From: CAIWHR01 sp963726775
GTDB taxonomy: Bacteria > Pseudomonadota > Gammaproteobacteria > Burkholderiales > Casimicrobiaceae
DNA length: 64,000 nt
Assembly (NCBI GenBank): GCA_963726775.1
Contig: CAVSDL010000009.1
Coordinates: 1 to 64,000, forward strand
Reading direction: 5' to 3'
Shown here: one piece after another, positions 28,056-37,957 of the stretch
Numbering within the stretch: position 1 is the stretch's first letter
How the letters are laid out: every line of letters begins with the position of its first letter
The notes under the pieces: model-generated
Databases searched by the model: none
Told to the model about the DNA's origin: nothing
What the model saw: the letters and a program-made list of their open reading frames with translations, nothing else
Program-made: the position numbers and the translations under genes

Positions 28056-31000
28056 TTACGCCGCCACCTTGATCACGGCCGCCGCGGACACCCCCTGCGG
28101 CGCACGGAATGCCGCGAGCAGTAGGGCTTCCTTCGCCTTCACCGCCTCCACGTTCCGCTGTTTCACATGGCCATAGCCACGGATCAGCTCCGGGAGCTGC
28201 GCGAGTTCGATCGCCAGCGCATGGTTGTGCGATGCCAGCGCCGCGACCAGCTCGTCGATCAGCATCTCGTACTCGCCGATCAGCGCGCGCTCCATTCGAC
28301 GCTCGGCTGTTCTGCCGAACAGGTCGAGAGCGGTCCCGCGAATGCGGCGAAGCTTCGCCAGCACGCGGAAGGCGCCCATCATCCACGGTCCGTAGGTTCG
28401 CTTGCGCGCGACGCCGGTCACCGGATCGGTCTTCGCGAGCAGCGGCGGCGCGAGGTGGAACCGGAGCGTGTAGTCGCCTTCGAACTGGGCGGCGACGCGC
28501 GCTCCGAAATCGCTCTCGGCGTACAGCCGGGCGACCTCGTACTCGTCCTTCACCGCGAGCAGCTTGAAGTAATAGCGCGCCACGGCCCCGGTGAGCGCGG
28601 AGGCGCCCGGAACTTTGGCGCCTTCGGCGGCGCGCACGCGGGCGACGAAGTCCGTGTACCGTTTCGCATACGCGGCATCCTGGTACGCGGCCAGGAATTC
28701 CGCACGGCGCGCGATGCTCTCGTCGACCGACTGCGACAGCCGCTGCGTCCCGGGCACCGCCGCCGGAATGGCGAGCTTCGCCACATGCGCCGGATCCACT
28801 GCCGCGAGCCGGCCCCAGCGAAAGCTCTGCTTGTTGGACTCGATGGCGGCGGCATTGAGTTCGATGGCCCGCAGGATCGCGGCTTCGCCGACGGGCAGCA
28901 GCCCGCGCTGGTAGGCGAACCCCACCATGAACAGGTTGGTGGCGATCGAGTCGCCCATGAGGCCAGTGGCAAGCTTGGTCGCGTCGAGGAACTCGGCGTC
29001 GCCCGGCGCCACGGCGTCCTCGATTTCGCGCTCCATCGAACCGCGCGGAAAGACAAGATCGGGGTCGCGCGTGAATCCCGCCGGCATCACCAGCGCGGTA
29101 TTGACCAGCGCCTTGGTCACGCCCTTCTGCATCTTGGCCAGCTGTTCGTAGCCGACGCCGGTCAGGATGTCGCAGGCGAGCACGAGCTTCGCATCCCCGG
29201 CGGCGATCCGCGTCGCGTGCATCTCCTCCGGCCCATTGGCAATGCGCACGTGCGAGACGACGGCGCCGTTTTTCTGCGCCAGCCCGGTCATGTCGAGCAC
29301 GCTGCAGCCTTTGCCCTCGAGGTGCGCGGCCATGCCGAGCAGCGCGCCGATCGTGATGACGCCGGTGCCGCCGATGCCGGTGACCACGATGCCGTACGGT
29401 TCCGGCGTCGGCAGCGGTGGCGGCGCGGGCAACGCGGGGAATTCTCCCGCCTCGGCCTTCTTCGGCTTGCGCAGGCTGCCGCCCTCGACGGTGACGAAGC
29501 TCGGGCAGAAACCGTTGACGCAGGAATAATCCTTGTTGCACGAACTCTGGTCGATCGTCCGCTTGCGGCCGAACTCGGTTTCCACCGGCGCGACCGACAC
29601 GCAGTTCGACTTGATGCCGCAGTCGCCGCAGCCCTCGCAGACAAGCTCGTTGATGACGACACGCTTGGCGGGATCCGGGAACTTGCCGCGCTTGCGGCGG
29701 CGGCGCTTCTCGGCGGCGCACGTCTGGTCGTAGAGCAGCACCGTGCACCCCGGCGTCTCGCGCAGCGCGCGCTGGACCGAATCGAGGTCGTCGCGGTGGT
29801 GGATCGCGATGTCACGATCGAAATAGCCGGCCGGATATTTGTCCGGTTCGTCGCTCACCACGACAATCCGCGCGACGCCCTCGGCGGCCACCTGGCGCGC
29901 AATGGCGGCCGGCGTGAGCGGGCCGTCGAACGGCTGGCCTCCGGTCATCGCGACCGCGTCGTTGTAGAGGATCTTGTACGTGATGTTGACCTTGGCGGCG
30001 ACCGCGGCGCGGATCGCGAGGCTGCCGCTGTGGTAGTAGGTGCCGTCGCCGAGGTTCGCGAAAATGTGCTTCGCTGTCGTGAACGGCGCCTGGCCGATCC
30101 ACGGCACGCCTTCGCCGCCCATGTGCGTGAAGGTCGAGGTCGAACGATCCATCCAGATCGCCATCACATGGCAGCCGATGCCGGCGGTCGCGCGGCTGCC
30201 CTCGGGCACGTTGGTCGACGTGTTGTGCGGGCAGCCCGAGCAGAAATAAGGGATGCGTTCCAGGATGATCTTGGGTTTCGCGAGCGCGGCTTCCTTGGCA
30301 TTGATCCAGTCGACGCGCGCCTTGAGCTTCTCCGACTGTCGCGGATGCAGGCCAAGGCGCTCGATCCGCTGCGCGATCACGCGCGCGATCATCGCCGGCG
30401 TCAGCTCGGACAGCGCGGGCAGCAGCCAGTCGCCGTGCGGGCGCATCCATTCGCCCTTTTCGTCGAACTTGCCGACGACGCGCGGGCGCACGTCGTCGCG
30501 CCAGTTGTAGAGCTGCTCCTTCAGCTGGTATTCGACGACCTGCCGCTTTTCCTCGACGACGAGGATCTCTTCCAGCCCTTCGGCGAAATGGCGGACGCCT
30601 TCGGGCTCGAGGGGCCACGGCATCGCGACCTTGTAGACGCGGATGCCGATTTCGGCGGCGTCGCTCTCGGTGATCCCGAGATCGTCCAGCGCCTGCCGGA
30701 CGTCGAGGTAGCTCTTGCCGCTGGTGATGATGCCGAGCCGCGGCCGCGGCGAGTCGATGACGATCCGGTTGAGCCGGTTGACGCGGCAATAGTGCAGCGC
30801 CGCGTAGATCTTGTAATTCTGCATCCGCGCTTCCGCGGCGAGGAACGGATCGGGCCAGCGGATCGAGACGCCATCCGGCGGCAGCGGAAAATCGTCCGGG
30901 ATGACGATCCGGGTGCGCTCCGGGTCGATGGTCACCGACGCCGAGCTTTCGACGGTGTCGGCGACGCATTTGAATCCGACCCAGACGCCGGAGTAGCGCG

Positions 31001-31595
31001 ACATGGCCCAGCCGTGCAGGCCGAGGTCGAGGATTTCCTGCACCGACGATGGGTAGAGCACGGGCAGCATCGCCGCCGAGAACATGTGGTCGGACTGGTG
31101 CGGCAGCGTCGAGGACTTGGCGCCGTGGTCATCGCCCGCGAGCGCCAGCACGCCGCCGTGCTTCGATGTGCCCGCGTGGTTGGCGTGCTTGAACACGTCG
31201 CCGCAGCGGTCCACGCCGGGACCTTTGCCGTACCACATCGAGAACACGCCGTCGTACGTGGCGTCGGGATACAGGTTGACCTGCTGCGTGCCCCACAGCG
31301 CCGTCGCGGCGAGGTCCTCGTTGAGTCCCGGCTGGAACCTGATGTGCGCGCGTTCGAGAAATTTCTGCGCCTTCCACAGCGACTGATCGAGCGCGCCCAG
31401 CGGCGAGCCGCGATAGCCCGAGACGAAGCCGGCGGTGTTGAGGCCGGCGAGCACGTCGCGCTGGCGCTGCAGCATCAGCAGGCGCACCAGGGCCTGCGTG
31501 CCGGTCAGGAAGACGCGGCCGGAATCGAGGGCGTACTTGTCGTCGAGGGAAACGTCGCGCAGCGCGGTGGACGTGGCAGGCGAGGCAGCGGACAT
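28056..31595 (-). CDS. Fused indolepyruvate:ferredoxin oxidoreductase (IorA-IorB)
   Basis: A ~1179-residue thiamine-diphosphate enzyme that oxidatively decarboxylates aryl 2-keto acids (such as indolepyruvate or phenylpyruvate) to arylacetyl-CoA. The N-terminal half is alpha-like ('GYRGSPLGALDQSLW', 'HGGVLALAGDDHGAKSS'); the ThDP site is 'YFCSGCPHNTST' and 'IGCHVMAIWMD'. Iron-sulfur ligands lie in 'CEGCGDCGIKSNC' and 'CVNGFCPSF'. The gamma-like C-terminal half starts around 'GIVVTGIGGTGVITIGA'. The start at 31595 is taken from GGAG 8 bases upstream (the frame opens two codons earlier). It precedes a C45 acyltransferase gene by 26 bases and follows TRAP transporter genes that may import its substrate. 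Confidence 0.93.
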   Translation of the reverse strand: MSAASPATSTALRDVSLDDKYALDSGRVFLTGTQALVRLLMLQRQRDVLAGLNTAGFVSGYRGSPLGALDQSLWKAQKFLERAHIRFQPGLNEDLAATALWGTQQVNLYPDATYDGVFSMWYGKGPGVDRCGDVFKHANHAGTSKHGGVLALAGDDHGAKSSTLPHQSDHMFSAAMLPVLYPSSVQEILDLGLHGWAMSRYSGVWVGFKCVADTVESSASVTIDPERTRIVIPDDFPLPPDGVSIRWPDPFLAAEARMQNYKIYAALHYCRVNRLNRIVIDSPRPRLGIITSGKSYLDVRQALDDLGITESDAAEIGIRVYKVAMPWPLEPEGVRHFAEGLEEILVVEEKRQVVEYQLKEQLYNWRDDVRPRVVGKFDEKGEWMRPHGDWLLPALSELTPAMIARVIAQRIERLGLHPRQSEKLKARVDWINAKEAALAKPKIILERIPYFCSGCPHNTSTNVPEGSRATAGIGCHVMAIWMDRSTSTFTHMGGEGVPWIGQAPFTTAKHIFANLGDGTYYHSGSLAIRAAVAAKVNITYKILYNDAVAMTGGQPFDGPLTPAAIARQVAAEGVARIVVVSDEPDKYPAGYFDRDIAIHHRDDLDSVQRALRETPGCTVLLYDQTCAAEKRRRRKRGKFPDPAKRVVINELVCEGCGDCGIKSNCVSVAPVETEFGRKRTIDQSSCNKDYSCVNGFCPSFVTVEGGSLRKPKKAEAGEFPALPAPPPLPTPEPYGIVVTGIGGTGVITIGALLGMAAHLEGKGCSVLDMTGLAQKNGAVVSHVRIANGPEEMHATRIAAGDAKLVLACDILTGVGYEQLAKMQKGVTKALVNTALVMPAGFTRDPDLVFPRGSMEREIEDAVAPGDAEFLDATKLATGLMGDSIATNLFMVGFAYQRGLLPVGEAAILRAIELNAAAIESNKQSFRWGRLAAVDPAHVAKLAIPAAVPGTQRLSQSVDESIARRAEFLAAYQDAAYAKRYTDFVARVRAAEGAKVPGASALTGAVARYYFKLLAVKDEYEVARLYAESDFGARVAAQFEGDYTLRFHLAPPLLAKTDPVTGVARKRTYGPWMMGAFRVLAKLRRIRGTALDLFGRTAERRMERALIGEYEMLIDELVAALASHNHALAIELAQLPELIRGYGHVKQRNVEAVKAKEALLLAAFRAPQGVSAAAVIKVAA

Positions 31596-31819
31596 CGGCA
31601 AAGCTCCGGAAAAATCGTGTTTTTCGGCCGCGCGGCCACCGGTAGGTTCCGCGACGCTCGCGTCGGGGATCGTGTCCCGTGGCGAATGGCCGCGGAGTTT
31701 ACGCCTGCGGGGGGCTTATCGCAATTTTGGCGCGAATGTCCCGGCGCATTGCGGGTCCAGTCGCCGTTTGATGCCGCCGTGCACCCGGTCACGCGGCCCC
31801 GGCGCGGGTGCGCACGCCG

Positions 31820-33101
31820 TCACCGGGTCAGTCCCGGCAACCAGAGCGAGAGCGCGGGCACGTAGGTGACGAGCAGCAGCGCCAGACACATCGCGCCATA
31901 GAACGGCCACAGCTCCTTCGACACCTGCTCCATCGTCACCTTGCCGATCGCGCAGCCGACGAACAGCGTCGGCCCCACCGGCGGCGTGATCAGGCCGATG
32001 CCGAGATTGAGGATCATGATCATGCCGAAATGCACGGGATCGATGCCGAGCTTCAGGATCACCGGCATGAAGATCGGCGTGCAGATGAGGAGCATCGGCG
32101 CGAGGTCCATGAACGTGCCGAGGATCAGCAGCAGGATGTTCACGAGCAGCAGGAAGACGTACTTGTTGTCCGTCATGCCGAGGAAGAACTGCGTCATCTT
32201 CGCCGGGATCTGCATGATCGCCATCATGTAGCCGAAGGCCACCGAAAAGCCGATCAGCATCATCACCATCGCGACGGTCTTCACCACGCGGTGAACGAGG
32301 TGCGGCAAATCGCGCCACTGGTAATCCCGATAGACGAGCAGCGTCACCAGGAACGCGTAGACGCAGGCCACCGCGGCCGACTCGGTCGGCGTGAACACGC
32401 CGGACAGGATGCCGCCCATGATGATGACGATGGTGACGAGGCCCCACAGCGCATCGGCGACGATCCGCGGAATCTGCTTCAGCTCGACCGGTTCCCCCTT
32501 CGGGAAGTTGCGCTTGCGGGCGGCCAACAGCACCAGTCCGATCAGGCACAGGCCGAACAGCATGCCCGGGGAAGATACCGGCCAGAAACAGGTGCGCCAC
32601 CGATACGGTGCCACCTGCCGCGAGCGCGTAGATCACCGCGTTATGCGACGGCGGGATCAGCAGCGCCTGCACCGAGCCGCAGATCGTCACGTTGGTGGCG
32701 AAGACGCGCGGATAACCGGCCTTGATCATCTGCGGGATCATCACGGAGCCGATGGACGCGGTGTCCGCGACCGACGAGCCCGAGATGCACCCGAACAGCG
32801 TGCTGGCGAGGATGTTGACCAGCGCCAGCCCGCCGCGGATGAAGCCGACGAAGACCTTGGCGAGGTTGATCAGGCGCATCGCCATGCCGCCTTCGGCCAT
32901 GATCGCGCCGGCCAGCACGAAGAAGGGAATCGCGAGCAGCGCGAAGTCGTCGGTCCCGTCGGAGATCTTGAGCATCACCGCTTCGAGCGGAATGTCGACC
33001 CATATCGCCGCGATCAAGGCACCGAGACCGAGAGCGTACGCCACGGGCACGCCCAACGCGCACAGCAGGACGAACGAACCGAGCAGGACGAGGACGTCCA
33101 C
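31820..33101 (-). CDS. dctM: TRAP transporter large permease, DctM type (frameshifted)
   Basis: The 12-helix TRAP permease. Early signatures are 'ALGVPVAYALGLGALIA' and 'GGMAMRLINLAKVFVGF...GG'; the C-terminal half shows 'FTPTESAAVACVYAF' and 'GLITPPVGPTLFVGCAIG'. The two halves lie in different frames: in the G-run at 32568-32571 one extra base converts '...AGIFPGMLFGLCL' to out-of-frame sequence. With that base removed the protein is a normal ~426 residues. It starts 2 bases after dctQ. Works with DctP and DctQ for sodium- or proton-driven uptake of an organic acid. Confidence 0.9.
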
Positions 33102-33103
33102 GA

Positions 33104-33628
33104 TTACTCGAGTTCACTGGCCTGGTCGCTGTACATGATCGAGGTCTGCGGCGGGTCACCGACCCAGACCCGCTCGATCAGGAACAGCAGCGTCAGCAAG
33201 CCTGCAACGGGGATCGGCAGGTACACGGCGGCCTGCGACACCGACGGGAATTCCGCCATCGTCGAATACTGCGTGACCCGGCACAGCTGGATGCCGTAAT
33301 AGAGCATGAACAGCGCGGTCGCTCCCATGCAGGCGTCCACCCCCCGCAGCATCCAGCGCCGGACCCCGGGCTTCACGGCGTTGAGCAACGCCTCCACCGC
33401 AATGTGGACATTCGCACGATAGACGGCGGCACCGCCGAGAAACGAGAACATCACCATCATGATCACCGAGGCCGGTTCCGGCCAGGACAGCGGATTGTTC
33501 ATCGCGTAGCGCATGAAGACGCCGAGCGGAATGATGAGCGTGATCGCCACCAGCGCGGTCCCGGACAGGACAACGCAGCCGATGTACAGCCATTCCATCC
33601 ACTGGGCATAGCGTTGCTTCGCGTTCAT
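33104..33628 (-). CDS. dctQ: TRAP transporter small permease, DctQ type
   Basis: A 174-residue membrane protein with four helices: about 15-40, 50-70 ('PASVIMMVMFSFLGGAAVY'), 90-112 and 128-155. 'PLSWPEPASV' and 'FLGGAAVYRANVHIAVE' fit DctQ. Start 33628 (MNAKQRYAQW) has a GGGAG site upstream; the frame is open to 33652. It sits between dctP and dctM and is essentially contiguous with dctM. Confidence 0.92.
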   Translation of the reverse strand: MNAKQRYAQWMEWLYIGCVVLSGTALVAITLIIPLGVFMRYAMNNPLSWPEPASVIMMVMFSFLGGAAVYRANVHIAVEALLNAVKPGVRRWMLRGVDACMGATALFMLYYGIQLCRVTQYSTMAEFPSVSQAAVYLPIPVAGLLTLLFLIERVWVGDPPQTSIMYSDQASELE

Positions 33629-33701
33629 CCGGCGGCTCCCGCGGCAGGGCAAAACAAGGGCACGCGGAGCGTCTAACTCCCGCGTGCCCGTGCCTCGGCC
33701 G

Positions 33702-34694
33702 TTATTTGGTGTCTTCGATCTGCTTGATCAGCGCGGCGTACTTGACCCCGTACTTGTCGCGGACCGGCTGGGTGGCCTTGTAGAACGCGGCCTTGTCTGC
33801 CGGGACGAACTTGACGCCGGCGGCCTTGAGCTTGGTCTCGGCTTCGCTGACGTAGGCGTCCCACAGCACGCGCTGCTCCAGCTGCGCTTCGCGCGAGAGC
33901 TTCTTCAGCAGCTCCTGATCGGCCGGGGACAGCCCGTCCCAGGTGCGCCGCGAGAACACGAAGATCTCGGGAATGATCAGGTGGCCGGTGAGGCTGTACA
34001 CCTTGCTGACCGTGTAGTGGTTCTGGGCGAGCAGCGTGGGCGGGTTGTTCTCGGCGCCGTCGACGACGCCGGTCTGCAGCGCCGCATAGAGCTCGTTGAA
34101 GCCCATCGCGACGCCGTTGCCGCCCATGGCGTTCATGGTTTCGACGAATAGCGGGTTACCCATCATCCGGATCTTCTGGCCCTTGAGATCCTCGGGCTTG
34201 GTGACCGGCTTGTTCGAGTAGACATTGCGGGTGCCGGCGTCCATCCAGCCCAGCACCACCAGCCGGGACTGCGGACTGGCCGTGACCTTCTCCAGAAGTC
34301 CCTGCCCGATCGGACCGTCGATCACCTTCCGCATGTGCGCTTCGTCGCGGAAGATGAACGGCAGGTTGAACACGTTGAGCTCGTCCACCACCGGGCCCAT
34401 GGCGCCCACCGAGATGCGCGCGATCTGCAAGGCGCCCACCTGCGCCTGCTCGATCATCTCCTTTTCGCCGCCCAGCTGCATCAGCGGGTACATCTGGATC
34501 GAGATGCGGCCGTTGGTCTGGGCCTCGAATTTCTTGCCCATGCGCTGGATGGCCTCGACCGTCGGGTAGCCAAGCGGGTGCACATCCGAGGCCTTCCAGA
34601 CCACCTTCTCCTGCGCCGAGGCGGCGCCCGGCACGCCCGCCACGCCGAGTGCGGCGGACGAGGCACACAGCTTGACAAAGTCCCGTCGTTTCAT
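33702..34694 (-). CDS. dctP: TRAP transporter substrate-binding protein, DctP family
   Basis: A 330-residue periplasmic receptor. The signal peptide begins MKRRDFVKLC, a Tat-like twin-arginine start, and ends near 'AASAQE'. 'FNLPFIFRDEAHMRKV', 'LVVLGWMDAGTRNVYSNK', 'DLKGQKIRMMGNPLFVET' and 'ALQTGVVDGAENNPPTLL' are all hallmark DctP stretches, the Arg in 'KIRMM' being the usual carboxylate ligand. Ligand unknown. 73 bases precede dctQ. Upstream, 34695-34909 shows no gene and may hold its promoter. Confidence 0.94.
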   Translation of the reverse strand: MKRRDFVKLCASSAALGVAGVPGAASAQEKVVWKASDVHPLGYPTVEAIQRMGKKFEAQTNGRISIQMYPLMQLGGEKEMIEQAQVGALQIARISVGAMGPVVDELNVFNLPFIFRDEAHMRKVIDGPIGQGLLEKVTASPQSRLVVLGWMDAGTRNVYSNKPVTKPEDLKGQKIRMMGNPLFVETMNAMGGNGVAMGFNELYAALQTGVVDGAENNPPTLLAQNHYTVSKVYSLTGHLIIPEIFVFSRRTWDGLSPADQELLKKLSREAQLEQRVLWDAYVSEAETKLKAAGVKFVPADKAAFYKATQPVRDKYGVKYAALIKQIEDTK

Positions 34695-34909
34695 TGCTTC
34701 CTCCCTTGGTAGAGCGCTCGGACATTGGCGGCTTCGCCGCCTGCGGCGGCCGCGCTGGTTTCGTCAATCCGGTCTTGCGTGAACGGTTGTACTTCCTTGG
34801 ACGAGCCTATGTTAAACCCAATTGGCAACAACGTTCTACTTCCGGGCGTGACCCGGCAACGTGCCGGGGAGGGGACACGACCGGGCCTGTCGCGTCGGAC
34901 CGGGCGCGC

Positions 34910-35854
34910 TCAATGCGCCGGCCCGAGGTAGGCCGGATCCGGTTGCGTGAAATACGCGTGCAGGAGGTGATAGACCATCATGTAGTTCTTCTGCTGGAAG
35001 CTCGCGTGCGAAATTCCGGCCATCACCGAGAATTGCTTGTCAGGGTTCGGCAGCCGCTTGAAGAACCCGAGCAGATCGTCGAACGCGGCGATGCCATCGT
35101 ACTGTCCGCGCAGGACGATCGTCGGCATCGTGATCAGCAGCGGATCGACCACCGGCAGATTCGAGCACATGTCGATGTAGGTGCCGTTCGGCATCGAGTC
35201 GTCGAGCGCCAGGATCGCGTCGGCAAAGGCGTCGACGACGCGCTTCTCGGCACAATCCGGATGATCGCGCTCGAAGATCGAATAGACGAACGCCCGATCG
35301 ATCGGCCGCCGCTTGCGGGCCAGGAATTCCGGGAGCTTCTTGCGCCGCTGCAGCAACGTGGGCGCGCCTTCGCCGGTCCAGACGAAGGCATCGAGGGCCA
35401 GGCGCGACACGCGATCGGGGTGGCGCTGCGCGAAGAGCGCCGCGCGCAGGGCGCCCGACGAAATGCCGTAGGCCATGAAACGGCGGACGGCGCGCGTCTT
35501 CATGATGCAGTCGGTGGCGGCGGCCAGGTCGTCGGCGCCGTTGGCGATGTCGCAGGTGATGTCGCGATGCTTGTCCGAGCGGCCGTAACCCTCCATGTCG
35601 ACGCACCAGCAGGCAAAGCCACGCTGCGCGAACCAGTCCATCACCGACGAATCCGGACGTCCGGGCACCGTCAGGTCGAACGTCGGCTGCGAGGCCATCG
35701 ACGAGCCGTGCACGAACAGGATCGCCGGCTTGCCCTCGGGCGAGCCGACGAATTTCTCCCAGAGGAAGAGCCGGACGTCGCCGTCCGCGGTCGACTTGGC
35801 GGTCCAGTGTTCGATGCCTGTTACCGACGCTTCGCGCGCAATCGCTGCCGTCAT
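34910..35854 (-). CDS. Alpha/beta hydrolase
   Basis: A 314-residue alpha/beta-hydrolase fold protein. 'AILFVHGSSMASQPTFDL' is the oxyanion-hole strand, 'AYGISSGALRAALFA' the nucleophile elbow (G-I-S-S-G), 'IVLRGQYDGIAAFDDL' the acid loop, and 'MAGISHASFQQ' the catalytic His. The start at 35854 has GAGGA 7 bases upstream; the frame extends to 36007, overlapping the preceding Bug gene. Substrate unknown. It follows the Bug-receptor gene by 40 bases, suggesting an operon; in this context a carboxylic ester or amide substrate is likely (inference). Confidence 0.85.
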   Translation of the reverse strand: MTAAIAREASVTGIEHWTAKSTADGDVRLFLWEKFVGSPEGKPAILFVHGSSMASQPTFDLTVPGRPDSSVMDWFAQRGFACWCVDMEGYGRSDKHRDITCDIANGADDLAAATDCIMKTRAVRRFMAYGISSGALRAALFAQRHPDRVSRLALDAFVWTGEGAPTLLQRRKKLPEFLARKRRPIDRAFVYSIFERDHPDCAEKRVVDAFADAILALDDSMPNGTYIDMCSNLPVVDPLLITMPTIVLRGQYDGIAAFDDLLGFFKRLPNPDKQFSVMAGISHASFQQKNYMMVYHLLHAYFTQPDPAYLGPAH

Positions 35855-35894
35855 GTCGTTCCTCGCTGCGATTTCGAAATCCGGCATCGCCGCA

Positions 35895-36890
35895 TCAGTC
35901 CACCTTGGCGCCCGTCTCGCGGACGATCCTGGCCCAAAGATCCCGCTCGGAGCGGAAGAATGCTCCGAATTCGGCGGGCGTCGAGCCGACGATCTCGATG
36001 CCGGCACTCGCCATGAAGGCCCTCACTTCGTTCGTCGCAAGCACCTGCACCAGTTCGCGGTGGATCCTGCCGATCACCGACGCGGGCGTGCCCTTGGGTG
36101 CCAGCAGTCCCATCCAGACGTAGGCCTCGTAGCCCGCCACGCCCGATTCCATGACCGTCGGCACGTCGGGCAGCTGCGGCGAACGCTTGGCGCCGGTGAC
36201 CGCCAGAGCGCGAAGCTTGCCGGCATTGATGTGGCCGACCATGCCCGCCGTTCCCGGGATCGAGACGGGCACCTGTCCGCCAAGGAGATCGGCGGTCGCC
36301 TGGCCGCTGCCGCGGTAGGGCACGTGGTTCATCTTCATGCCGGTCAGCGAGGCGAGCAACGCGACGAACAGGTGCTGTCCGCTGCCGTTGCCCGACGACG
36401 CGTAGTCGACCTGGCCGGGCCGCTCCTTCACGTAGGCGACGAATTCCTGGAACGTCTTCACCGGCAGCGCCGGATTCACCACCAGCACTCCGGGCTCGCG
36501 GCCGATCAGCGAAATCGGCGCGAAGTCCTCGACCGGATCGTACGAAAGCCGGGGATAGAGCGTTGCGCTGATCGCGTTGGTTTGCGAGGCGAGCAGCAGC
36601 GTGTAGCCGTCGGGCGGCGCGCGGGCAACCAGTTCGGAGCCGATCGTCGAGCCGGCCCCGGGCTTGTTCTCGACGATCACCTGCTGGCCCAGGCGCTTCG
36701 AGAGTTCCTGCGCGATCACGCGCATCGGGCCGTCGACGGCGCCGCCCGGCGAAAACGGCACGACGACGCGCACCGGCCGCGACGGGTAATCCTGCGCGCC
36801 CACCGTGCCGGCAGCGAGCGCCGTCAGCGTAAGCGTAACCGTGACGAACACGAGTCGAACGGAACGGCGACAACGAAGCATGCCGGGCAT
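35895..36890 (-). CDS. Tripartite tricarboxylate transporter (Bug/TctC family) receptor
   Basis: A 331-residue periplasmic Bug protein. A signal peptide (VRLVFVTVTLTLTALAAGTVGAQ in part) precedes the mature start 'DYPSRPVRVVVPFSPGG'. 'KPGAGSTIGSELVARAPPDG' and 'LLASQTNAISATLYPRLSYD' are canonical. Members bind small carboxylates for TctA/TctB permeases, but no tctAB lies here, as is common for these very abundant orphan receptors in Burkholderiales. Start is 36890 or 36881 (tandem ATGs, no strong SD). Confidence 0.92.
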   Translation of the reverse strand: MPGMLRCRRSVRLVFVTVTLTLTALAAGTVGAQDYPSRPVRVVVPFSPGGAVDGPMRVIAQELSKRLGQQVIVENKPGAGSTIGSELVARAPPDGYTLLLASQTNAISATLYPRLSYDPVEDFAPISLIGREPGVLVVNPALPVKTFQEFVAYVKERPGQVDYASSGNGSGQHLFVALLASLTGMKMNHVPYRGSGQATADLLGGQVPVSIPGTAGMVGHINAGKLRALAVTGAKRSPQLPDVPTVMESGVAGYEAYVWMGLLAPKGTPASVIGRIHRELVQVLATNEVRAFMASAGIEIVGSTPAEFGAFFRSERDLWARIVRETGAKVD

Positions 36891-36978
36891 ATTAACCCGG
36901 GATCGCCGAAGTCGGCTCGAAGTCACGGGTAGAATGACGGCCGATCGCTCCGCGCGAAACGTGTTCCGAGGTTCCCTG

Positions 36979-37656
36979 ATGGTTTCCGACCTCCTGCCCT
37001 GCATCGAACTCGTCAAGGGATCGCAGCCCGACGCCGCGGTCGTCTGGCTGCACGGACTCGGCGCCGACGGCAACGACTTCGTTCCGATCGTAGACGAGAT
37101 CGCACTGCCTGCATCGCTGTCGATCCGCTTCGTGTTCCCGCACGCGCCGGTGCGCCCGGTGACGATCAACAATGGATTCCCGATGCGCGCGTGGTACGAC
37201 ATCTACGCGGCGGAGCTTGCGAAACGTGCCGACGTCGCCGGCGTTCTCGCGTCGCAGGCACAGATCGAGGCGCTGATCGCGAGGGAGAAAGCGCGCGGCA
37301 TCGCCGCGCGGCGGATCGTCGTCGCCGGGTTTTCGCAGGGCGGCGCGATCGCGTTGCAAACGGGATTGCGCCACCCCGATCGGCTTGCCGGAATCGTCGC
37401 GTTGTCGACGTATCTGCTCCTGCCGGAGCGTCTGGCGGTCGAGGCGAGCGACGCCAACCGCGACGTGCCGATCTTCATGGCGCACGGCGCGATGGATCCC
37501 ATGATTCGTCCCGAGTGGGGCGAGGCGTCGTGCCATGCGCTGGAAACCGCCGGCTACCCGGTCGAATGGCACACCTATCCGATGCCGCATTCGGTCGTGC
37601 CGGAGGAAATCGCCGCGATCGGCGCGTTTCTGACGCGTGTGCTGGCGCGCGCCTGA
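36979..37656 (+). CDS. Carboxylesterase / acyl-protein thioesterase-like alpha/beta hydrolase
   Basis: A 225-residue Abhydrolase_2 (EstB/YpfH) family enzyme. 'AVVWLHGLGADGNDFVPIV' gives the oxyanion loop, 'VVAGFSQGGAIAL' the GxSxG nucleophile, 'MAHGAMDPMIRPEWG' the Asp, and 'TYPMPHSVVPEEI' the His. Substrates in the family are short-chain esters and lysophospholipids or S-acyl proteins. It is divergent from the Bug gene, with only ~90 bases between the two starts. The following 300 bases (37657-37957) contain no convincing gene. Confidence 0.92.
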   Translation: MVSDLLPCIELVKGSQPDAAVVWLHGLGADGNDFVPIVDEIALPASLSIRFVFPHAPVRPVTINNGFPMRAWYDIYAAELAKRADVAGVLASQAQIEALIAREKARGIAARRIVVAGFSQGGAIALQTGLRHPDRLAGIVALSTYLLLPERLAVEASDANRDVPIFMAHGAMDPMIRPEWGEASCHALETAGYPVEWHTYPMPHSVVPEEIAAIGAFLTRVLARA

Positions 37657-37957
37657 CGGCTGAGACGGGCGGCGGTCGCTCGAATGGGGCCGGCGTCGTC
37701 CTGCTTCGCGTTGTCATTGCCGTCGCTCCTCGTCCTGTATCGGCCGGTGCGCGGAGCCGACACGCATCATCGGGGTCGGCGCGCAGATGTTGTTCGAGAT
37801 TTTCTGTCTTACCGTTCTCGGGAGGCGGTTTCCGCGCAAGGGTGACGGCTAGCACGCCATCGGTGTTGCTCGAATCAAACTATTCGAGCCCCTGGGGCCA
37901 TGACATTACGTGCACGACGCCCCGAAGGAAAGGGGAACGCGCCACGCGCGACGCGTC

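Noticed and set aside
28167..31865. Long plus-strand frame of about 1230 codons opposite the indolepyruvate oxidoreductase
   Set aside because: Antisense shadow of a real, fully conserved gene; no motifs, no SD.
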